From Trichoplax sp. H2 (taxonomy: Eukaryota; Placozoa; Uniplacotomia; Trichoplacea): a stretch of DNA of 64,000 nt. Each line of letters opens with the position of its first letter. The first letter of the stretch is position 1. The position numbers and the translations under genes are program-made. Below the pieces are notes generated by a model. That model was not told where the DNA came from. It did not search any database and saw only the letters and a program-made list of their open reading frames with translations. The stretch lies in assembly GCA_003344405.1 (NCBI GenBank), contig NOWV01000128.1, positions 1-64,000 of the forward strand. The letters are read 5' to 3'. Below are positions 13,701 through 26,496 of the stretch, in pieces.

Positions 13701-16700
13701 AATTATAATCTATAAAGAAATTGTTGTCGAAAAAATTAACAATGTTCAAGTGATAAATAAGCGTAGCGACACAAATAGTTGAAACTATAATCGTCATTAT
13801 CAATAGCTGTATTATTATGACAGGAACACGTTATATTTTAATATTGACTATTGCGTACTAGCTATAATAGAGCGTTTCAAATGATTAGATAATTATTTCC
13901 TTTATAATAGATAGAATGGAACAATTTGTCCTGTTTTCAATAATTTTATTGGTGTCATAAATAATTTCATAGTATTAATGAGTATTGGAAATGATACTTA
14001 ATCTTCAATTTTTGGCTTTGTCTTACTAAATATAATAGCGGCTAGATAATTGAAAAAATTATCTAGTGGTAGAATAGACTCTTCTTGAGTTTTCAAATTT
14101 AATTGGATGTCTTTGCTTTTTAAAGTTTTTAATAATTTATGCGACCATTACACTACATTATCGGTAATTTTGGTTAGAATAATATTACAGGTAGAATATT
14201 TGAATCAAATTGATTAGCATAATTAGATCAATTATAGAATATTACTTAAATCTATGCTCACAAAGTTGGAGTGAATTAGATTTGTATAATCTAGAAAAGC
14301 AGTAAAATTAATATTGAAGTCCTTGGTAGACATTTCAGTAAATGATATCTTAATATTAAAGCAATAGAAATAAAGTATTTCGTATCCAAGTCAGTTAGAG
14401 AGAAAACATTTCATTCAGGAAGTAAAATTTTCACTATGGCCGTCAATTTATTGGATAAGTCTTCGATAAATCAAAGTCTTCTTAGTGATGAAGACCAATT
14501 TGGACGTGATTGGCATGTAAAACGTTTTATGCATATACTTTATGGCGTGTTAGCTTCTTTGGCCATCTTAGGTAATTTTATGGTATGTTTCGTTATCGTA
14601 ACAACAAAAAATGGGAGAATGATGAAGTCTGGATTAAATTTGCTAATTTTAAGCATGGCTATGATGGATGCAGCTACAGGAATAATGATGTTTGTTGTCC
14701 CTTCATTTGTTGTTCCAGCTGCAGATTACACCTATCCGAGTAATAATATCTCGGGAACGATATTTTGCCGCGTATTTGCTTCGCAATATGCAATTTTTTA
14801 TTTTGGTTTTGGCTCAGTTTTTACCATTACCGCTATTGCTATCGAAAGGTGGATTGCTGTCGCTAGACCATATACATACCGAAATATTGTAACTATAAAA
14901 AGAACTAAACGATTTTTAGTCGGTCTATGGGTATTCAATACTGTTATATCAATTGATATCCTGCTTCAACGAGATTATGATAGCAATGAGCAGCCTCCAT
15001 GCAAATGGAATTCTTTCATTCGACATCCACCAGGGCAATATCTGTTCATTGTAATGGAAATTCTACGTTTATTTCTACCGTTTATCATCATTATAGCATG
15101 TTATATTGACATAATAAGGAGAATTATTACAGCGATACCTGGATTATCGGTGGCCAAGGCCAATTGGAACCGAGCCTCATCTATGTTGGTAATAGTAAGG
15201 AATCCCAGTTCAATCAGAGCTAGACGTAGAGTAACTATCATGGTAGCAATATCAGCTTTAGCTTTTATGATATGTTGGTTACCAAACGAATTCTATTTTA
15301 CGCTATATGTTCTCAATGTTATACCTTATAATATTGATGTCATTCGATTTACCAAGACACTGATTGTAGTAAGCTCATGCTTGAGTCCTCTAATCTATTC
15401 TGCCACTAATGAAGACTATCGGCAAGGTATCTGGGCGCTTGTAAGCAGTTGCAAATTTCGAAAATCACCGCGAATAGATACGAAATACCCCCAAAAAAGT
15501 ATTTTAAATGTAGAAAATAGTAGGAATATTGTAACACAACAGACTCACGAAACTGAAGGAAGCAATTAAGTTTATGGGCCGATGTAATTGAATTATGCAT
15601 GCAGTTCTTTTAAAAGCAGTGCTGGCGTAAGAATCAAATATTTAATATTGAAAAGAAAGAATCTTATCACATTGGTAGGAGTGAATCTGATCAATGATTG
15701 CTTTGCTGGCAAATTATGCAATAATCTAAAATAACTGATCTTTACTGTGCGATAGCACTATTATCCTTTGATAAATGCTTGCATAATAGACTCTCATAAG
15801 CACGAAGAAATTACTAATAGAAGTAGAAAGTGCTACTTGTTAATATTTACGGTAATTAAATTACAATGCGAAATTGATGCTTGAAACTGATTTCTGCTAC
15901 TATTCGGAAAAGCTGGTCTGCTAATGCTATTAATTTTAAAGATTTCTAATGTATAAGTACATAAGGTAGATTACACTTTATATCTTCACATTTTAATTCA
16001 ATCTCATTAGCCTTTAATTGTTAGTCAACTAATGATGTGAGATTGAAAATTTTGATGTTACTCTCCTGGTACTGGTAGTTTGAATATTTGGCAAATTTTA
16101 CCAAAACAATATGAGCGATAGAAAGAATTTAGGTTATTACTGAAGTAAGTTAGCTCAGTTTTTGCATTTGGTGACCGTCCATTTCTATAACAACGCCTCT
16201 TGTTTAAGGTTCTAAATGCTCTTACATGTAAGTCTATAATATCCTACCGAGGGTAAAATATACTTATCAGCTATACGTATATCGATATAGCTTTTGAGTT
16301 TTAATGATATTTCCTTGCATTAATTCTATTGGCAGCACTTGGAATTGACCAATGTGAATTATTTGTAATCTTTTCAAGGGCATCCTTCATATGTGATGAT
16401 CGTATAATAAAACATTCTATACCTTATTCTACGCTATTATCTGGGCAGTCTTAAAAATTGTATTTTAAATATAAAATAATTCTTGTAGAACTATTTAACG
16501 TTATTTTACTTTGATTCCTATAGTTCAACGTGATATAACTAAATCTTGAAGGTGAAAAATGACAATAATAGTAAAAAATAGATGCTTGTGTTGATAGGGA
16601 TTGATTCTGTTTATTTTTACTGCATCCTAGAAGTTCGCAATGTTCTATACAGAATTCATGAATTACAGTCGCTTTGATTTTAAGACGCTCTTTAGAATAA

Positions 16701-19250
16701 AGTTATCTGATGCAATATTTATAACTACATTAATAAAAGATGTCCTAAATTGATATTTACGAAATTGAAATTGATGCATTTGCGTAAAATCGACTTTATT
16801 ATTATTCTTGATGGGGTTCATTTGCATAAGGTTCTAAGGTTGTTTTCTCTAAGCGGAAAATTGCTCTTCGGGTAAATCTCAATAAATTGTGGTAGAATTT
16901 ATGCGGACACTTAACTATGAGATCGGGTAACTTTTATAAATCGCATTTCAGTCTATCTATAGTAATTATAGTAGCATCCGTTGTAGTTTTTGTAATTTCT
17001 ACTGGATTCTTGATCCCAGTTTTTGAGGGCCAAATTATTCATTACAACTACTAATATATTGAAACAGATTCAAATTCAAAGATAGTATAAAGTTACCGTT
17101 TTGATCCGCTGGCTTTATCCAAGTATCTATGAGCAAATATATATTTGATTAAATTTATCAAAATTATAGTCTAGTCTTAAAATTCTCATGCTTGTAGATT
17201 GATATAAATGGACAAAAAAATTCCATAGCAACTATGGATTTTATACGTTAAAATGCGTTCATGTTTAGCTTTACATGAGTGAAAGAAAATGCACAAATTG
17301 AACTTTACAGTAAAAGCTTTCAAGGCTTGATATCGAACCTCTGGCAGATGTAAATTATAATATTAACTAGCATTCCTTATTTCCAGCAATATTTTCAAAA
17401 GCAATTATTCGACGTAGAGATATCAAAACTATAAATAGCTGTAACATAATTAAAAAAGATACACACTATACAATGTGTGAATAGCCTGTTTTTGCTAATA
17501 TTGCTAAATAACTATTATTTCCTCTCAACGGTAAAATTTCGGAAGTTATTTAGAGTAGCGTCTTTATTCTGTCCTTAGATGCTAAAATAAAATGAGATGC
17601 TTTTGATGTCTAGTATAGAAAGTACCATTAAAGGTTTAGACTCAATATTTATAATCTGTGTTGTATTTAGAAGGTAAAAGCTGATAAAATTAAAGATGAT
17701 GTATAGATATATCGAGGGGAATTTACGAGATCAGTCATATTATGAAACGCCTAAGAGTTATCAGGCAGTGTGGCCTTTAAATTATGTATAAGCTATACGC
17801 CCCTTAGTTACATTGTGGATCTAATAATTAGTTGTATAAGAGTATTGTAGATTGGATATCCCATATATTCCATTCTAAATCAAATATATGAGTTTACTGA
17901 TTTCGAAGATTGGCAATAGTGGTAGCTAAAATTTTCACAATAGCTGCGTGATCTTTTAACTGTTCTTGAGATCTAAACAACAACCTACATCTTTTATTTT
18001 GCCTCGAAGGGGTGCTGCCTAATAGAACAGTAATACATTGCCACGAAATAATTTTAGTATCCATGAGTTTAGCCAATTTTTTTGCCTTCTATTGTCGGAC
18101 AACATATGGCTTTAATGACCTTTAGATTAGTAATAATCGAATGATATTTATGGCTAAAATACCATATATTAAAAAAATTTATTACAAGGTTCAAATTTCT
18201 AGAGATTGTAATCTATTTTACGAGTATTTTAATACTATATCACAGAATAATTAGGTTCTATAAATGAAGTTTATTGCTATAGCAACGACTAGAGTATGAC
18301 TTCTTTCATTAATTAAATTAGTTTATAATATAGGAGGGAGTAGTATACCTATGATTTATCATTTTACATCAATTTTCATCATCTAGCGTGATCTACCTCA
18401 AATTTTCGTGGTATAATATATTGACTATGAAGAAAATGTGATTTTTTACGTAGATCTTCTTAAATTTCTATAGTTTGTGAAAATTATGCCATGTCATATC
18501 GTTTCTAACTTTCTATGATTCTATTTGAATCTCTAAAGTTTTTACCGTTGTGTCATCGTATTTTATTTTACGATTGCATTTCAATACTTCTAGACAAGTA
18601 AAAGGTATTTTGAAATATGATTATAAATATATCACCACTCAAAATCTATATGTAGTCTAAATATGTAAATTATCCTAAAATGATGGGAGTCAATATTTGA
18701 ATGCGATTATACCGTCGGTTTTTCTATTTTTACTTTGATATAAATGCTCGAGAAGATTCAGATGATTAAATAATATTTAGCGTAATTAGATCCTATTCAT
18801 TGAGCTATTCGCTTAGACCGAATGATAAAGATTTATCTATTTGTTTAATTAAGATTTAGAATTAATAATCGTTCGTTTCCAACGCTTATTTGTATAATGT
18901 GTAAATTGTTTATTAAAATCGCCAGTTTGACACCGCTTAAAATAGTTTACTAGTATTAACAATAAATGAAAAAATGTAACTATACAGGCTAATTGATCAA
19001 AAATTCCCGTAAATAATAACCCCGAGTTACCGTTATTACCTCATTTTCTTATGATCACTTTTTTTCAAAGCAATCACTGTCTCCTAACCTTTATACAAGA
19101 ATCTTTGCGCCCGTACAATAGCATGATATTTAATATTATTAATTAGAGAGATAGTTAGCTATTCTTATGTTATATCATTTCTATTTAAATTTATATATAT
19201 GCACGGCACGATAGCTCACAAATGATGTCTTGGCTTCACCTTCTCGATAA
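10790..19250 (+). repeat. Segmental duplication, copy 1 (carries GPCR 1)
   Basis: Sequence from about 10.8 kb to about 19.25 kb aligns in the same orientation with about 21.7-31.7 kb. Anchors include ATGCCAAATTTTGAT (11071 against 21961), AAATGATACTTAATCTTCAATTT (13990 against 26070) and the GAGTT(A/G)CCGTTATTA region (19023 against 31464). Non-coding parts are diverged with many indels, whereas the GPCR coding region is almost identical. Both ends fade gradually, so the limits are approximate. Outside the GPCR I recognise no gene in this copy. Confidence 0.8.
14436..15569 (+). CDS. Class A (rhodopsin-like) GPCR, copy 1, intronless
   Basis: Single exon, 377 aa, starting at an ATG just after a region with in-frame stops. 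Seven hydrophobic segments are visible. TM1 has GN (N47), TM2 has the conserved Asp (D78), and C111 at the top of TM3 can pair with C189 in extracellular loop 2. ERW (137-139) replaces DRY. TM6 has CWLP (280-283). TM7 has SPLIY (317-321) in place of NPxxY, followed by a basic C-terminal tail. N-glycosylation sequons are at N12 and N104. It should be a plasma-membrane receptor coupling to G proteins; the ligand cannot be inferred. It is a paralogue of the receptor at 26497. Large lineage-specific sets of intronless class A receptors are typical of placozoans and cnidarians. Confidence 0.95.
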   Translation: MAVNLLDKSSINQSLLSDEDQFGRDWHVKRFMHILYGVLASLAILGNFMVCFVIVTTKNGRMMKSGLNLLILSMAMMDAATGIMMFVVPSFVVPAADYTYPSNNISGTIFCRVFASQYAIFYFGFGSVFTITAIAIERWIAVARPYTYRNIVTIKRTKRFLVGLWVFNTVISIDILLQRDYDSNEQPPCKWNSFIRHPPGQYLFIVMEILRLFLPFIIIIACYIDIIRRIITAIPGLSVAKANWNRASSMLVIVRNPSSIRARRRVTIMVAISALAFMICWLPNEFYFTLYVLNVIPYNIDVIRFTKTLIVVSSCLSPLIYSATNEDYRQGIWALVSSCKFRKSPRIDTKYPQKSILNVENSRNIVTQQTHETEGSN

Positions 19251-21600
19251 AGTGATACAATACTTTCATATGATGGAATACCTCATCACAGATTAAGAAG
19301 CGACCAAACATAAGTTTCTTTGTAAAGGCGAGCATAAAATATTTTCCCATTTTTTAGCGAAATAAATTATATCTGTTCGCCAATGACGGCAAATTGAACT
19401 CGAAAATAGCTTGGATAATATAGCTTGCAAGGTGATAGACGTTTGCCATGATTGACTACATCTTCAGGCTAAAAACTAAGTAAGAATGTTAAGTTTTTCT
19501 GCTTGGAATAAGTTAAAGAAAAAAAAAGCTTATTAAAAATGTTAAGGGTAGAGAAGAAGCACTGAAATATATCGAGTTTTGTTTAGCCAGGCTAAATTCC
19601 GAAATTTACGATAGTACAGAATATTATTTATTGCAAAGAGATTGGAAAGGGAGAATAAAGGTAAACCACATTAATTAATTAAATATATTGGATACTAATG
19701 GTTATTTTATTTGTACAGAAAACAGCTAGAATATCTAGGCCAATTCTCTAGTAGACGAAGTACTTAATATTACTATCTAGTTAGGTAATTTAACTTTAGA
19801 CTTTTTAAAGTATCCTTTCTAGTGATAGATACTGCCGTCATTCAATTGATTAAGGACAATAGTGACAGAAATAAAAATATTGGAAAATGCAAAGGCCGCA
19901 TAACCATTGGCTTTTTAAAATATCTTTTATAGCTATACATTGCTTCTATTATTCAATTGCGATCTTGATGGAGATGACATTATTGTAATGCACATTAGTA
20001 TTTTCCGGTTTTAATTATCTGCTAAGAGTATATTATTCAATAAATTCTATGCTGTAAGAGTTTCCTCTTCGAACACTTTATTCGATGTAGTATTTATTTT
20101 TTGCCCAAATGAAATGATCGAACGAATTTTCCAGCACAATAAATGACTATGGAAAAAGCAATGTAGCAAAATGAACTGAACACTTGCCTTGGCGCTATCT
20201 CACCATAGAGAACCACAATTTTAACAATTCTTAGTGACATAGTTTTATATAGATTAGGAGATACTGTAGTTCATACTGTGCTTTACAAAACTTATGCTGT
20301 AATATTTGATTGTGACTAATTTACATTGAATAACATATAAAATCTAGATGTTTATGTTATTAGAGGTTTTGTAAAATAACTGATTTTCATAATGACGGTA
20401 ACAGTACTACCTGATTTTATAAGCGCTTTTGATACTTTTTCACAATACCATCATTATTTTAAAGTATAAATCTTATAATTTTGAACATTAAAACGTACTT
20501 AAGTAAAAATAGGCCTTAAAATAGGACTTTTATGCTTTTAGAAAATCGTTAGAAAAAGTGAGATATCGTAGGAAAATCTGTTTACATATTTATTAGAGTG
20601 ATGAACACTAAATTAAGAAATAGAGATAGCAATAATATATTTACTCATAGACGTTTTCTATACAACCAGAGTTTCTCTTAAAATAAAGGTAACTGTTGGG
20701 AACGACTTTAGTTCAAAACTTGACTTTGTTTCTTAAGCTAACTTGTACTTTTCTTGATCCTACTACTGAGTTGAGACAATATTATTAAGAACCTTCTTGT
20801 TACTACTGTATAAAATAGGTCTATAAGGCCGGCGCTTTGTATAATAAAGTTAGTTCATAAGTGCAGAGCTTAACGTAAAAATCAAAGACGTACAAATCGC
20901 TAGAAATCGATAGGATTAGAGATAAGTGCTCTCAAGTGTTTCTTAGACAGATTTTAGTACCCTGATACATGGTCCAAAGGGAATATATGTAGAATTAGTT
21001 TCTTGTTATCTTATTAAAAATCTGGCTTGTGACTGCAACTTTACGCTATCATAAATCTTTAGTGAGATTGGTAGTTATTAGTCTTCAAATAGCGATATGG
21101 AAAGCTATGGAATTCAGGTACATTTATTATAATAATTTTTAAACCGATCTGTGAAACAAGATAAATCTGTACGTAATGCTAGATTAACCTATTTAGTTAT
21201 TCTATGGCGTCGAAATATCTCGCTTGCATTATTGAAAACTCGGATAGCAACCATTACTCAAATTACTCAGATTGCTTACTATTCCGCAAGCATAGTGTGC
21301 AAATTAATGGTAACAGTAGGATATTTTAGGTCATAGTTTATAGGCTACCGATCATCATTTACGTATTTATTGTTCGCTAAAAAATTCGGTGTACAGGTTA
21401 AATAGACAGTGATCTATTAAATTTAGGAAATTGCTTCCATGAAGATCCTGTTGTTTCTGTTTTATGGTAAGCAAAATCATTTCAAATTAGCAATTTGCTT
21501 ACCTGTTACTATAGATGATTGCATTTACAAATTTCTTTTCGACATACCAAGTACTGATTTCGCTGCTTTTGTAATGTTACTATATCATATCTGCTAAGCT
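15570..21600. other. Intergenic, right half of duplication copy 1 plus unique spacer
   Basis: To about 19.25 kb this is non-coding duplicated DNA whose counterpart lies at 27.6-31.7 kb. From 19.25 to 21.6 kb it is mostly unique AT-rich sequence with small internal repeats: about 19795-19870 resembles 19903-19980 (CTTTTTAAA(G/A)TATC blocks), and about 20880-21035 resembles 13195-13345. The small open frames at 17894-18076 (-) and 21151-21336 (+) have no support as genes. Confidence 0.5.
20880..21035 (+). repeat. Partial third copy of a segment from the duplication
   Basis: This stretch aligns with about 13195-13345, upstream of GPCR 1. Shared blocks include AAATCGC, GACAGATTTTAGTACCCTGATA against GAACAGACTTTATTGTCCTGATA, and TTGTTATCTT. 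It suggests that part of the repeated locus has been copied more than twice, or that an older duplication preceded the present one. It contains no receptor remnant that I can recognise. Confidence 0.45.
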
Positions 21601-21868
21601 TCTGATTGTCGCTAATGATAGTAACAGAACATTTAATAATTACTTTAAAATAGCACTAGATCAATAACAATATAATAAGAATTTCCTCGCTAGCTATTTT
21701 ATTACTATAGATGCAAATTATGAGAAATTCATTAAACCTCTCTTATAAATATTGGGTTAAAATTAATTTTGAATGAATTCTTCCTATTTACAGCGTTTGC
21801 TTTGCCCTCTATAGCATTTTTTGGTAGATGTGAAATGACCAAAATTAATAAAAGCTTCATTTTGAATG

Positions 21869-22289
21869 GTTAGTCCAAATTATTTATTGAATATATTATT
21901 TTTATCTACATTGGTCGCTAAAAATTTTCGCTCGGTAGTTAATGTCCAGTAAGCAAATCAAATGCCAAATTTTGATGAGTTTAAACCGGTCATAGGCAAA
22001 ATTCTTTTACTTCGATACGAAATGGCATTCGTCGAATAGTAGCTTATTAGGCATCAGTCTCATGCCGCAAATCAAAATCTGTTGTTTCTTGCCATGCTGG
22101 TAAGCAATAGGAAATGGATTCCTAGAGACCTATCAATGTTATGAATCATATTCACTTCTCTACAGAAGCAAAGTATTCGTCAACACGGCTCTACTAGATT
22201 TTGGATATCTTTATTTACAATCTTTAAAAATCGTTTCATGTTAGCTAGCATTTAGTACTGGCATATGATATCCTTCAATAAAGTGCTGT
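21869..22289 (+). repeat. Empty-site copy of a locus duplicated across an assembly gap
   Basis: These 421 bases recur at 22310-23152, interrupted there only by a 417-bp insertion. I see about five differences (for example CATGCCGC against CATACCGC, GCAAAGTATTCGTC against GCAAAAGTATTCATC). Such low divergence, an N run directly between the copies, and an insertion in only one of them are best explained as two alleles of one locus left side by side by the assembler. Confidence 0.8.
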
Positions 22290-22309
22290 NNNNNNNNNNN
22301 NNNNNNNNN
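22290..22309. other. Assembly gap (20 N)
   Basis: Twenty N characters, a fixed size typical of a scaffold join of unknown or overlapping length. The flanking sequences are near-identical copies of each other, so the true gap length may be negative. Confidence 0.99.
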
Positions 22310-22490
22310 GTTAGTCCAAATTATTTATTGAATATATTATTTTTATCTACATTGGTCGCTAAAAATTTTCGCTCGGTAGTTAATGTCCAGTAAGCAAATC
22401 AAATGCCAAATTTTGATGAGTTTAAACCGGTCATAGGCAAAATTCTTTTACTTCGATACGAAATGGCATTCGTCGAATAGTAGCTTATTA

Positions 22491-22917
22491 GGCATTGTAA
22501 TAAAGTGTCTATCGAAACGCAACGACTTCCACAACTTGAAGGAAAATCACTTTATTACAATAATTACGTCTTCTACCAAGGACTAGATTATCTATGGCTA
22601 CTCTGTCTTCGGAGATAAAATCTCCTGCTTATATACAATTGTGTACAGAGTATCTTCGTGACACATAAATCATTATCTGCCTTAATAAGGCTAACATCAC
22701 ACCTCTAGCGTACCTGGAGGTGCCAAGCAGTATGACTAATAACTTTTACAATCCGTATTGCAATTACTAATACAAATCCTCACATATTTAATCTCACTCT
22801 ACGATCTAGCACTTATACAAGGGTATCTATCTTAATTAGCCTAGTAATTACGTCATGCACGATATTCACACATACTGTATATAATCTTAAGCTATATTTG
22901 GGCTGCACTACAGGCAT
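22491..22917 (+). mobile_element. 417-bp insertion with 5-bp target duplication (solo LTR-like)
   Basis: Compared with the empty copy at 21869-22289, sequence 22496-22912 is inserted exactly at GGCAT. That pentamer is present once in the empty copy (22050-22054) and on both sides here (22491-22495 and 22913-22917). The element begins TGTAATAAAG and ends CACTACA, so it has TG...CA ends with short TGTA/TACA inverted termini. A 5-bp duplication with TG/CA ends fits a solo LTR of a retrotransposon. A 12-bp inverted repeat (22496-22507 TGTAATAAAGTG and 22548-22559 CACTTTATTACA) could form a hairpin at the left end. No open frame is present. A short non-autonomous DNA element is the alternative. 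Confidence 0.75.
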
Positions 22918-25900
22918 CAGTCTCATACCGCAAATCAAAATCTGTTGTTTCTTGCCATGCTGGTAAGCAATAGAAAATGGATTCCTAGAGACCTATCAAT
23001 GTTATGAATCATATTCACTTCTCTACAGAAGCAAAAGTATTCATCAACACGGCTCTACTACATTTTGGATATCTTTATTTACAATCTTTAAAAATCGTTT
23101 CATGTTAGCTAGCATTTAGTACTGGCATATGATATCCTTCAATAAAGTGCTGTGGAATAGGAAGTATGTATCATTGAATAGATCCTAGCAATATTACACT
23201 TGCATGATTGTTCTGCTAATTTTTTTCCTAGAATTCAGATGCTATTTATAATCTGTTTGATATCTGAATTGCAATATTTCATGTTTACAATAGGTTCGAT
23301 TTCTGTTAATAAATTAGCTTATAAGAATTAAAAATACGGAGAAAAGTAACCATTATCTGCTGTGATACGTTTAAAATTGTGCCCTTCATATTCCGATGTC
23401 CTCAAAATTTTCTTTTAAGCATAAAATGTAGAGATATAAACCGGCGCAAGAATGAAATTTTTAACATTTATTCGATAATAGTATATTATTAAGACTCGAA
23501 GTTGCATAATTCGTATGATTACAAAAACAGTAACAAGTTCAATTCAATGCCAGTCGGGCAATCATTATTGAATGGGCCACTGATCGGATACAGCACTGTT
23601 GCAATTTTTAATCACTTTTGCATATTTTAAGGATAACTGATACATGATTCAGTTTAAATAAAGACGAGGATCTAACCGTATTATGTCGAAAACCGATTAG
23701 CCGACTAAGTATTCTGCTGGTTGCTAGAATATTTATTGACTGCTGGTTGGATCCAAGTAAGGAGTGAAAAGCGGTATGGGTACACTAGCCGTTGTGATAT
23801 TCGCTGATCGAAAATTCTTACAGTTGTTAAACATAAATTAATTACAAACAACAGATCGGTCCATTTAAGAAAGTGAAGAATTATTTTATATAATGAAGGA
23901 TAACTAGAAAATTTTTTGTAATGATGTTATAATTGCTACTGTTGCTACTCTATTTATCAGCTTCCACCAGCTAAAATAGTTCAGAAAAAAATATGTTAAA
24001 CAATGCTTGAAATCGAAATCAGTTAGAGATTTTACCTAGAAAATGATTCGATCACCACAAATAGACCAAATTGCGGGTGGATTTGTTGTATTATACCATC
24101 ATACTGAGAATCCATTTTATAATCTTTCGCTGTTTGTTGGTGCATTAATTCAATTACTCCGATAGAAGAGCGCACAAAGAGCTCATTTCTTTGCAAAAAT
24201 AATTGTATTGATAGTTCAATCGATATTTCTGATAATTGTCACCACCATATTTTTGCTGATCGCGATGAAATAGTCTGATTGAGAAATGAGCCAAGATTTT
24301 ACTATATCTTTTTATAAAATCTTGCATATTATGGATGAAATCTAAACTGAAATAGTATTTTAAAATCGCGTATAAAAGATATTTTAAATAATATCTTATT
24401 GTCTAAATATTGCCTATAGGCAATTAACTTGAATATCATCTTGAAATGTACTTTTAGGAACTTATAAAATATCAACCATGACTTGTTCACATACACGCCT
24501 CGGTGAGAAAGTTATATTTCATAATATACATAGAAAAATGTTCTTGCTAAATATTGATGCTAAGTTTATAATGCATCGATAATCCCTATCGATTAATTGC
24601 TTATACCCAAGGTAAATAAAACTATAGTATAAATTCGGTCTTTTTAAAGCTAGAGAATTATATTTCTATTATCGAAATTTATAAATAACACAAGTTGCAG
24701 AAGGTGACTGTTGCTGTCTGTAATAGTAAAATTACGTATTTTGACTATTTACTTGCTGATACTATTATAAAAGTGGGCTATAGAAAATTCAGTAACGATG
24801 TGACTATGAAAGTTATAATATTACTTTTGCACACTCCATTACCCATGTTCACTTCCAATTTAATCTTTATTGAAAACTGTGACTACATAGAGTTATAAAT
24901 GGTGGAATTTGCAATAATTGAGTAAATAAAGTTAAATACTAGGGAATATCTTAATCAATGCAATTGCATTTAATATTTTATTAACTGCAATATCTCTGGT
25001 CTATGGATTGTTGCAACAATACTTTATAGTGTAAATTACTAATTAGAGTCTAATTTCTAGAATTTAATTCGATTAGGCAATTAATTTCTCTTTGTATTGT
25101 TATATTTCTACAGCTGTGATGAACTTGCGCCATTTGAAATTTATTTAAGATGATATATAATGGCACTAAATAATGTATTTAGATCCAGTCGTGGGAATAA
25201 ATGCTTTCCTTTTTGAACGAATGAAACTTGGCTTTAGTATTTGAAAGAAAGAAGTTTTCTTATTTTACATGGAAGAAATAAATAGTAGTAGGTTGTATAC
25301 AGTACATTATCTTATATAGTTGTAATTTGATATACTTCGTATGATATAATGCACACTTAACTGAGCTTCCGAATCAACAATTTTCAATGAAAGCTTGATT
25401 AAGTTTATTCTTTCTCTTTTATCGAGCTTGTGATCTTATTTCGAGCAGATGTTATGTACTTTATTATGATATCGAGTTGCTTTAAAAGGAGAAATTTGTT
25501 TCCTACAAATATTTTTAAGGGTAAGTCGTTCTACTATACGAATGAAATAATTGACGTTAAAATGTTATCCCTGACGGCCTTTATAATTAATATCAATAAT
25601 TAACAACAAGGGAAATAAACTTCATCATTATAACTTCATTAAACCTATTTCTTACCCGTGCTAAATATTATTATAATATAATGATTCGATAAAGGATAAA
25701 GTCCTTCTTATATTCTAGCGATGAAGATAGTCTAATAATGCCAGTCACGACTCTAAGTACCTGAATAGTTAATTTAACAATAAAAGATTCCGTAACTGTG
25801 ATTGGTGTCGAAAAAAATAACTAGCATTTAAGTGATAACTAAGCGTGACGATACAAATAATTAAATTCATGATCGTCATCGCAAATAGCTTTATTTTAGG

Positions 25901-26496
25901 GTGGGAAAAAGTTGTATTTAATGAATGTTAACTATTTTTTATAAGCAATAATAAAAAGTTTTGATAGACTGAATAACTATTTCCTGAATAATAGATGGAA
26001 CAAAACAATTTGTTCTATTTTCAATAATTTTACTGATACTATTAAATGCTTTAATAATATTGAGTTTTGAAATGATACTTAATCTTCAATTTCTGGCTTT
26101 ATCTAACTAAATATATTAGTGATTCATTAGAGGTTGAATAATCCCTTCTTGAATTTAATAATTAAATTAAGTGCTATTGATTTTTTAAACTCTTAAATAT
26201 TTTGTGCGGCCATTACATTGCAATAATAGTAATTTTGTAGAAAAGTGTTGCAGTTAGAATCTTTGATTTAAATTCTGTAGCATAATTAGGTCAATTATAG
26301 AATATTACGCACATTTTTACTCGCAAAAGCGAGGATAGATTAGACGTATATTGTCTAAAATACAATAAAACTAATATTGAAGTCCTTCGCAGACTTTTCA
26401 GTAAATGATATCTTAGCAGTAAAGCGATCGAAAATTAAGTATTTCACATCCAATTTAGTTGAAGAAAATTTTAATTCAGAAAGCAAAACTTTCACT

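Larger units (their letters stand above)
5602..14435. other. Long intergenic region, no gene recognised
   Basis: Nearly 9 kb between the CARD gene and the first GPCR with no supported exon. It includes the 3' UTR of the CARD gene (to about 5960), the tandem duplications at 6520-7580 and 10436-10700, an eight-C run at 8478, and from about 10.8 kb the left part of the segmental duplication that carries the GPCR. Short open frames here lack conserved motifs and splice partners. Confidence 0.55.

Noticed and set aside
14692-14892. Second reading frame inside both GPCR genes (also 26643-26950)
   Set aside because: Frame-shifted shadow of the receptor, retained only because the two genes are nearly identical.
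26377-26496. Forty-codon N-terminal extension of GPCR 2
   Set aside because: It begins at TTG, contains no ATG, and the matching stretch of copy 1 has in-frame stops; the ATG shared by both copies at 26497 is the better start.
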